11,342 nucleotides of DNA. Origin: an uncultured Clostridia bacterium. Its GTDB lineage: Bacteria > Bacillota > Clostridia > Christensenellales > Aristaeellaceae. How positions within the stretch are numbered: position 1 is the stretch's first letter; each line of letters starts with the position of its first letter. The notes under the pieces were generated by a model that saw only the letters and a program-made list of their open reading frames with translations, was not told the DNA's origin and did not search any database. The stretch is taken from positions 1 through 11,342 of the forward strand of contig CALGYL010000083.1 of the NCBI GenBank assembly GCA_937934775.1, written 5' to 3'. Position numbers and translations under genes: made by a program. Shown here piece after piece: positions 7,315 through 11,342 of this stretch.

Positions 7315-7477
7315 TCATCCGCGCGGGCCTCCGGGGATATCACGCGGATGGGGGAAGCCCTTGGCCTCTTCCTTCAGCTCGGCGGCGTGCTGCGCGTCCA
7401 GATGGATAATCTGGGACTAGGACCAGCCCAGTACATTGAACAGGCACACGTTCGATGCGCCGCACCGGAAACCGCCC
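7315..7477 (-). pseudogene. decayed gene remnant, family not recognised
   Basis: Reading leftward directly after the methyltransferase-like gene, one frame looks strongly protein-like but has no start codon or ribosome binding site. It reads GGFRCGASNVCLFNVLGWS, then an in-frame TAG (plus-strand CTA at 7417-7419), then SQIIHLDAQHAAELKEEAKG and FPHPRDIPGGPRG, ending at TGA (7315-7317). About three quarters of its codons end in G or C, as in the real genes here, and the amino-acid pattern suggests a folded helix-containing segment. A neighbouring frame continues plausibly for a short stretch (ADEPFTQALNRRRQV), suggesting a frameshift as well. I infer a gene fragment broken by a nonsense mutation, a frameshift and loss of its 5' end. 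I do not recognise the family. Confidence 0.45.
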
Positions 7478-8314
7478 TTAGTTTTTCTGAAGAATGATCC
7501 ACCACTGGGGGTTGAAGTCGTTCAGGCGGATTTCGCGAGCGCCCGCCAGTTCCTGTAGCCAGGGGCGCACCATGGCGAGCATGTTTTCAAACAGATAGGG
7601 AGGATATCCCCAGTCCAGATCCAGCTGAAACATGTAATGGTTGATGACGGCATGGCCGCCCGTCCGCAGCGCGCCCCACAGGGAGCCCATCAGCGCCATG
7701 AACGGCGAGCGAACGCTCTCTTCCAGCGTTCCGGCGTCGACTTCCCACTGGAGCATCCGGATCATCGCCGGCAGGGTATCCATCCAGTCGGAGTAGACGG
7801 TGTCCACGCCCTCGCGCTCGCACAGGATGGCCTGCAGTACGTCGTTGACGGCGTGCTGGAAGGCGATGATGTCCGCCTGACCATCCGGGAGGTGAGCCAG
7901 AATGTTGGCCGCGTCGTCTGAGATCAGCTGAAAGGAGAGTGGGAGGCCCTTCGTCTTCTGGAGCAGGCTCTTGTTCAGCAGTTCGTTCATATTGGATGTG
8001 ATGTAGCGGCTTCCAGGGTGCAGCCGCGCCATGCACTGGGGAATCATATCCGCGTCGCCGGAGGCCACTTCAAGCAGCGTGAACGGCCCTTCCGGGTGGA
8101 GGAGATCCAGCGCCTCGCCCCAGCGGGCCCGGAAGTACGCTTCGTTGACCGCCGTGAAGCGCGCGATGGGCGCGCTAAAAAGCGCGCTGAGCTGGGCGTT
8201 CCGGTCGTCTGCGGGCATCTCGTAGTACTTGGCAAGCTCCTCGCCATTCAGATAGCGCTTCGCGCATTTGTCCAGCCGGGGAAGCCATCTAGCGGCATTG
8301 TCCAATGGAATCAC
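7478..8314 (-). CDS. methyltransferase-like protein (degenerate class I SAM fold), function unknown
   Basis: 278-residue cytosolic protein. The GTG start at 8312-8314 has AAGGAG eight bases upstream. The segment FTLLEVASGDADMIP (78-92) resembles motif I of class I S-adenosylmethionine methyltransferases (strand, acidic residue, Gly-containing loop), though the usual Gly-x-Gly is reduced to a single SGD. The later pieces also fit a Rossmann-type methyltransferase: SRYITSNMN (102-110) as motif II, ADIIAFQHAVNDVL (147-160) as motif IV, and LRTGGHAVINHYM (216-228) as the post-motif strand. The helical N-terminus (1-75) may be a cap. The substrate is unknown, and SAM binding may be lost. It starts 90 bases after the YjjB-like gene and is probably the last intact gene of that operon. 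A remnant gene follows it. I rate the fold as likely and enzyme activity as uncertain. Confidence 0.6.
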   Translation of the reverse strand: MIPLDNAARWLPRLDKCAKRYLNGEELAKYYEMPADDRNAQLSALFSAPIARFTAVNEAYFRARWGEALDLLHPEGPFTLLEVASGDADMIPQCMARLHPGSRYITSNMNELLNKSLLQKTKGLPLSFQLISDDAANILAHLPDGQADIIAFQHAVNDVLQAILCEREGVDTVYSDWMDTLPAMIRMLQWEVDAGTLEESVRSPFMALMGSLWGALRTGGHAVINHYMFQLDLDWGYPPYLFENMLAMVRPWLQELAGAREIRLNDFNPQWWIILQKN

Positions 8315-8404
8315 CGGTCTTTCTCCTTGTTATACTGCCGCGCAGGGCACGCCCGCACGGTTAATATCAACATGGAATTCTATCGTACTGTCCGCCAGGA
8401 CCGC

Positions 8405-8872
8405 TCAGCGTGACGCGGGCGGATCGCCGGTTCCGGCTGACGTGCTTCGGCCGCGCCGGAACGCGTAGGCGGTGGAGGCGGCCATTGAAAGCCCCAGCGC
8501 GATCGCGCCGGCGGCAAGCATTGTGTTGGACCCGGCCGCGGCGGCGTCGACGTACCGGTTTTGAATCAGCGCCAGCATGGTGTTGTACAGCCCCGCGCCG
8601 GGCACCATCGGGATTACCGCGACGGTCAGGAAGATGGTGGCCGGGGCGCGAAGCTTCCGGGCGAGCCATTCCCCGATCAGCGCGGAAAGCAGCGATCCAA
8701 AGAAGATCCCCGCCCACTCGGCGTTGATCCTGGCGCCCGCCCACAGGCTGAGCGCATACCCGGCCACCGCGGACAGCGACGCGGGGATGATCAGCCGTAG
8801 GGGTGTACGAAACAGCAGCGCGAACATTGCCGCCGCCGCGAAGCATCCGATCAATTGCAGCGCAGTGTCCAT
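8405..8872 (-). CDS. ThrE_2 / YjjB-like threonine/serine exporter family subunit
   Basis: 155-residue integral membrane protein of the ThrE_2 type (YjjB-like), the smaller half of a split ThrE exporter. The ATG at 8870-8872 has GGGAGG nine bases upstream, preferred over a TTG at 8923 that would add 17 charged residues. Four to five hydrophobic segments are visible (near residues 5-22, 28-48, 52-72, 83-105 and 115-140). The family signature-like stretch TVAVIPMVPGAGLYNTML lies near 83-100. In Corynebacterium ThrE the two domains are fused in one protein. In E. coli the split pair YjjP/YjjB is reported to export succinate, so the substrate here could be an amino acid or a dicarboxylate. It follows the YjjP-like gene by 73 bases in the same operon. 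The tail after about residue 140 is polar and basic. Confidence 0.88.
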   Translation of the reverse strand: MDTALQLIGCFAAAAMFALLFRTPLRLIIPASLSAVAGYALSLWAGARINAEWAGIFFGSLLSALIGEWLARKLRAPATIFLTVAVIPMVPGAGLYNTMLALIQNRYVDAAAAGSNTMLAAGAIALGLSMAASTAYAFRRGRSTSAGTGDPPASR

Positions 8873-8945
8873 CAAGCGCCGCCTCCCATCTTCCGTCCGG
8901 TTTGCCGGGCCGATCTCCCACAAAAACGATACATCCGCACTTGCA

Positions 8946-9716
8946 TCACGTACCGCCCTTTATAAGCATCCAGGCGGAGATCGAAAGGCCGGCTCCAGCA
9001 GCCAGTACCACCGCGCGGATCAGCGCTTCACCAGCCCGCGCCATGCCGGATACCAGGTCGCCGCGCATGGCGTCCCGGATGGCGTTGGTGATCGCAAGGC
9101 CGGGCAGAAGCGGCATCAGCGCGGAAATGATGATCCGGTCCATGTCGCCCATGCGAAACGCCGCCGTCAATACCAGCGCCATCAGCGCCGTCAGAAACCC
9201 GCCGATCAGGCTGATCAGCGGCAGCCCCGCCTCGTCGTTGAGTTGTCCCACCACCGTCTGCGCCACAAAGGCGCTCGCGCCCGCCGCGGCCAGGTCAAAC
9301 GGCGCGCCGCTGAACATCAGCGCGAACATTGCGGAAGACGCGGCGGCTATCAGGCTTTGCCGGAACCACCCCATTGAGGGGCGCGCGGCCAGCTCGGAAA
9401 GCTCGGCTTCCGCGTTGTCCAGCGTCCTTGCGCCGGAGGCAAGCTCCCGCGAGATGGCGTTGACCCGGTCGATTTTTGAAAAATCCACCTGACGCCGGGA
9501 GACGCGCCCAATCAGTGATTTCTCACCGCCGATGGACAGCATGATCCCGGTCGGAAAGGCGATCACTTCCGCATCATAACCAAAAGAGCGGCTGATGTGC
9601 CGTGCGGTTTCCTCCGCGCGGTAGGTTTCGCCGCCGTTTCCCAGCATCAATTGGGCGGCCAGCTGCGCCACCCTTGCCACCTGATTGAGCTTTTCGCTCT
9701 CTGTTTCCACAGTCAT
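8946..9716 (-). CDS. ThrE / YjjP-like threonine/serine exporter family subunit
   Basis: About 256-residue membrane protein, the larger partner of the split ThrE exporter. The N-terminal soluble domain (1-115) carries LMLGNGGETYRAEET (25-39) and a strand-rich part with FPTGIMLSIGG, both typical of ThrE/YjjP. About five transmembrane segments follow (near residues 122-142, 147-165, 172-192, 197-216 and 230-252), including ALMPLLPGLAITNAIRDAMR, a conserved ThrE motif. Three starts crowd together. GTG at 9719 and ATG at 9716 sit too close to the only Shine-Dalgarno-like sequence (GGGAG), whereas GTG at 9710 has ideal spacing of 8. I give the ATG, but 9710 may be the true start. It is first in the operon, with the YjjB-like gene downstream. 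The promoter at 9733-9761 leaves a leader of only about 10-16 nt. Confidence 0.9.
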   Translation of the reverse strand: MTVETESEKLNQVARVAQLAAQLMLGNGGETYRAEETARHISRSFGYDAEVIAFPTGIMLSIGGEKSLIGRVSRRQVDFSKIDRVNAISRELASGARTLDNAEAELSELAARPSMGWFRQSLIAAASSAMFALMFSGAPFDLAAAGASAFVAQTVVGQLNDEAGLPLISLIGGFLTALMALVLTAAFRMGDMDRIIISALMPLLPGLAITNAIRDAMRGDLVSGMARAGEALIRAVVLAAGAGLSISAWMLIKGGT

Positions 9717-9732
9717 CACTCCCGGTCAGACC

Positions 9733-9761
9733 ATTATCTCGTTTCGCCGACGCCATGTCAA
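9733..9761 (-). promoter_or_regulatory. sigma-A promoter of the threE operon
   Basis: Read leftward: TTGACA (plus-strand TGTCAA at 9756-9761), 17 bases, GATAAT (plus-strand ATTATC at 9733-9738), one mismatch from consensus. The expected start is near 9726, very close to the first codon, so the leader holds little more than the Shine-Dalgarno sequence. Confidence 0.8.
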
Positions 9762-9795
9762 TATGAAAAGGGAAGGCATGCCGCTCCGCGCAAAA

Positions 9796-9815
9796 GGCAC
9801 CGCAAACCGGTGCCC
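9796..9815. repeat. 20-bp direct repeat, left copy (terminator-like hairpin)
   Basis: The 20 bases GGCACCGCAAACCGGTGCCC are identical to 10020-10039. The copy folds as a 7-bp stem with loop CAAAC. On the minus strand it is followed by TTTTG (9795-9791), so it can terminate the leftward RNA before the threE promoter. Confidence 0.85.
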
Positions 9816-10019
9816 CTGAGCATCAAAAACCCGTATGGTTTTTTGATGCGATGGAAAAAGTGCTTCGTGCGCCTAAAATCCTCACGGATTTCCGGGCGGC
9901 GCACTGACTTATGGTGCTGTTTCTACCACCAGTGTGCGCTACTGTTGGCAGAAACACGCTTCCGGCGCACTGGTCGCCGGAAGCGAATGAAGCAGGACGA
10001 AACTTTGTTGATGGTCTGA

Positions 10020-10039
10020 GGCACCGCAAACCGGTGCCC
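10020..10039. repeat. 20-bp direct repeat, right copy (terminator-like hairpin)
   Basis: Exact second copy of 9796-9815. Here the T-tract is on the plus strand (TTTTT at 10040-10044), so it can terminate rightward transcription. It would form the 5' hairpin of the leftward RNA. Its GGCACC can alternatively pair with GGTGCC of the other copy and close the whole element. Confidence 0.85.
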
Positions 10040-10053
10040 TTTTTCCCACTGAT

Positions 10054-10082
10054 ATTATACCGCATCCGGCGAAAAACAACAA
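10054..10082 (-). promoter_or_regulatory. probable promoter of the leftward structured RNA
   Basis: Read leftward: TTGTTG (plus-strand CAACAA at 10077-10082), 17 bases, TATAAT (plus-strand ATTATA at 10054-10059). The -10 is perfect and the -35 keeps only TTG. The expected start near 10047 falls just before the right repeat hairpin. Confidence 0.55.
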
Positions 10083-10122
10083 GTCTGTTCTTTTTCCCTG
10101 AGCCGTGGTACTCTATCTCCAC

Positions 10123-11342
10123 ATGAATGAATGGGACGGTGATCCTGTGGAAAACGGCGAACGGGCGCTTGAACTCGAACGGGCGCATCTGGACGGGATC
10201 CTCGGCGTCGCGCGAGGACAGCTCGGGCTGGCCGAGCGCGATAGCGCGCAGAACGGGACCCGGCTGACCGAGGCCCGCCGGGAGATGCATGAGCAAACAG
10301 AACAAATGTACGGAAACCTGTGGTCGTCGGACGACTTTGAAGCGCTCGCCAATCTGAACCAGCTCGCGTTGCCCATCTCCGTGAACCAGACCACAGGGGA
10401 GATGCTTCTTGCGCGCATCAAAGCGCTCAAGGCCATGCTGGATGCACCCTATTTCGCCCGGATCGACCTGACGAATGACGACGAAGACGACAGGGAGCGA
10501 ATCTACATCGGGCGCGCCACCCTCAAGGACGACCAGACCCATGAGATATTCGTGCACGACTGGCGCTCGCCCGTCGCCAGCGTGTTTTACCGCTTTGGCA
10601 CAGGCCCTGTGGCCTATGACGCGCCGGGCGGAAGAATCAGCGGCGAGATGACTTTGAAACGCCAGTTTGAGATTCACGGCGGCAAACTCGAATACTTTTT
10701 CGACTCGGATGTGGAGGTTCAGGACAGCTTCCTGCGCGGCATGCTCTCGCAAAACGCTTCGCCCCGCATGAAGGCCATTGTGGAAACCATTCAGCGCGAT
10801 CAGGACTTGGCCATCCGCGATACGGGGCATGAACTGATGATGGTTCAGGGCGCGGCAGGCAGCGGTAAATCCTCCATCGCGCTGCATCGCGTGGCCTACC
10901 TGATGTACGAAGGGCTTTCGGAGAAGCTTTCCGCTGGCGATATCCTGATCCTGTCGCCCAACGCGCTGTTCGAGCGATACATCCACGAAGTGCTGCCGGA
11001 ATTGGGCGCGCTGAGCGTGGCGACGGTGACGCTGGAACAGCTGCTCTCGGAAACCCTGGGCGGGGCCGGGATTGAGGCGCGCGGCGACCGTTTTGAGCGG
11101 CTTTGCCGGGGGGACGATCCGGCCGGGCGTTCGCTGATGCGGGATTCGATGGCGTTCAAAGCCTCGCCCGCGTTTTTATCCGTACTGGAGCGGTTTGTCC
11201 GGGAATTGCCCCGCCGCTGGATCGATTTTCAGGATGTTTGCTATGGTGGAGAGACCATCGCCACCCGGCAGCGGCTGAAGCAGCGGGCGCTGCGCGCGGG
11301 AGAAGCCGCGCCGCTTGCCGTACGCCTCCGGCGCATGGAGAT
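10123..11342 (+). CDS. helD: HelD-type UvrD/Rep family helicase, 3' end outside window
   Basis: First 406 codons of a superfamily 1 helicase-like ATPase that runs off the right edge. The N-terminal 75 residues are charged and helical (LELERAHLDGILGVARGQLGL and onward), as in the antiparallel coiled-coil arm of HelD, which reaches into RNA polymerase. The segment HDWRSPVASVFYR (about 145-157) and the Walker A VQGAAGSGKSSIALHR (Lys at residue 249) followed by VAYLMY are characteristic of HelD proteins rather than UvrD or PcrA. LILSPNALFERYI (about 276-288) is motif Ia-like. Family knowledge: HelD recycles stalled RNA polymerase using ATP. The ATG at 10123 has no Shine-Dalgarno sequence. A GTG at 10147 is an alternative, also with a weak site. 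A possible -10 (TACTCT at 10109-10114) would put the transcript start at or near the ATG. It is divergent from the structured RNA. Confidence 0.9.
   Translation, partial: MNEWDGDPVENGERALELERAHLDGILGVARGQLGLAERDSAQNGTRLTEARREMHEQTEQMYGNLWSSDDFEALANLNQLALPISVNQTTGEMLLARIKALKAMLDAPYFARIDLTNDDEDDRERIYIGRATLKDDQTHEIFVHDWRSPVASVFYRFGTGPVAYDAPGGRISGEMTLKRQFEIHGGKLEYFFDSDVEVQDSFLRGMLSQNASPRMKAIVETIQRDQDLAIRDTGHELMMVQGAAGSGKSSIALHRVAYLMYEGLSEKLSAGDILILSPNALFERYIHEVLPELGALSVATVTLEQLLSETLGGAGIEARGDRFERLCRGDDPAGRSLMRDSMAFKASPAFLSVLERFVRELPRRWIDFQDVCYGGETIATRQRLKQRALRAGEAAPLAVRLRRME

Larger units (their letters stand above)
9792..10047 (-). ncRNA. candidate structured non-coding RNA, about 256 nt
   Basis: This stretch has no convincing protein gene but is packed with hairpins (plus-strand coordinates): 10020-10038 (GGCACCG/CGGTGCC), 9958-9984 (perfect 10 bp, GCTTCCGGCG), 9918-9956 (TGTTTCT, CCA, CAGT with partners), 9867-9904 (GTGCGCC/GGCGCAC enclosing AAATCC/GGATTT), 9820-9849 (GCATCAAAAACC arm) and 9796-9814 (GGCACCG/CGGTGCC). 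TGCTTC at 9861-9866 pairs with GAAGCA at 9989-9994 and encloses three hairpins as a four-way junction. Minus-strand sense is favoured. A TATAAT box lies just right of the element; the last hairpin is followed by TTTT on that strand; the loop of 9876-9891 reads GUGA (a GNRA tetraloop); and the 9925/9949 mismatch becomes a G-U pair. The family is unknown to me. The raiA RNA and other large Firmicute RNAs are candidates to test. A plus-strand RNA is not excluded, since the 10020 hairpin has T5 on that side. Confidence 0.6.

Noticed and set aside
9820..9849. Hairpin GCATCAAAAACC / GGTTTTTTGATGC read as a separate terminator
   Set aside because: The T-run lies within the stem rather than after it, so it is better treated as one hairpin of the structured RNA.
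9597..10019. Plus-strand ORF of 140 codons covering the threE start and the hairpin element
   Set aside because: It crosses the threE promoter on the opposite strand and several perfect hairpins, and its composition is not protein-like.
9792..10047. T-box riboswitch or retron RNA
   Set aside because: I find no T-box sequence (AGGGTGG-x-ACCGCG type) in front of threE and no reverse transcriptase gene nearby; the hairpin layout also differs.
9823..10986. Long minus-strand ORF of 387 codons across the helD 5' region and the hairpin element
   Set aside because: It is the antisense shadow of a HelD gene with unmistakable motifs, and its end runs through the terminator repeat and the hairpin cluster.
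1..11342. CRISPR array, tRNA or rRNA genes, insertion sequence
   Set aside because: Scanning by eye found no regularly spaced repeats, no cloverleaf with TTCGA-type arm, and no transposase-like protein.

Overview
The window looks like chromosomal DNA of a GC-rich Clostridia-type Firmicute. The coding DNA is GC-rich with GC-ending codons, AGGAGG-like ribosome binding sites precede most genes, GTG starts occur, and two promoters match the sigma-A consensus exactly (TTGACA, 17 bp, TATAAT). The taxonomic guess is inference. I see no phage, CRISPR, tRNA, rRNA or transposase genes.

Layout. Bases 1-4820 read rightward. They hold the 3' part of a duplicated ABC-F ATPase (Uup-like), a small lipoprotein of unknown function, and a short stand-alone transcription unit at 1958-2167. 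That unit has a perfect extended -10 promoter, a 35-codon ORF and a strong terminator. It is followed by a three-gene ABC exporter operon (two ABC2_membrane_6-type permeases and a COG4586-type ATPase) whose genes overlap. Bases 4955-9719 read leftward. From right to left they hold a split ThrE-type exporter pair (YjjP-like, then YjjB-like), a degenerate methyltransferase-like protein, a decayed gene remnant, and a YgiQ-family radical SAM protein with its own consensus promoter and a very strong terminator. From 10123 a HelD-type helicase runs rightward off the window.

Between threE and helD (about 9790-10050) there is no credible protein gene. Instead there is a dense set of hairpins bounded by an exact 20-bp direct repeat that is itself a terminator-like hairpin. 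A promoter, a GNRA tetraloop, a G-U wobble and a U-tract all favour the minus strand. I interpret this as a structured non-coding RNA of about 256 nt with a four-way junction core. It is the most interesting element of the window. The second is the 35-codon ORF under a perfect promoter directly upstream of the ABC exporter.

How the parts work together: the ABC exporter operon may depend on readthrough from the small-ORF promoter, since I see no other promoter in front of it. The threE pair has its own promoter with an unusually short leader. The ABC-F protein (ribosome) and HelD (RNA polymerase) are separate housekeeping factors at the two ends, both cut by the window.
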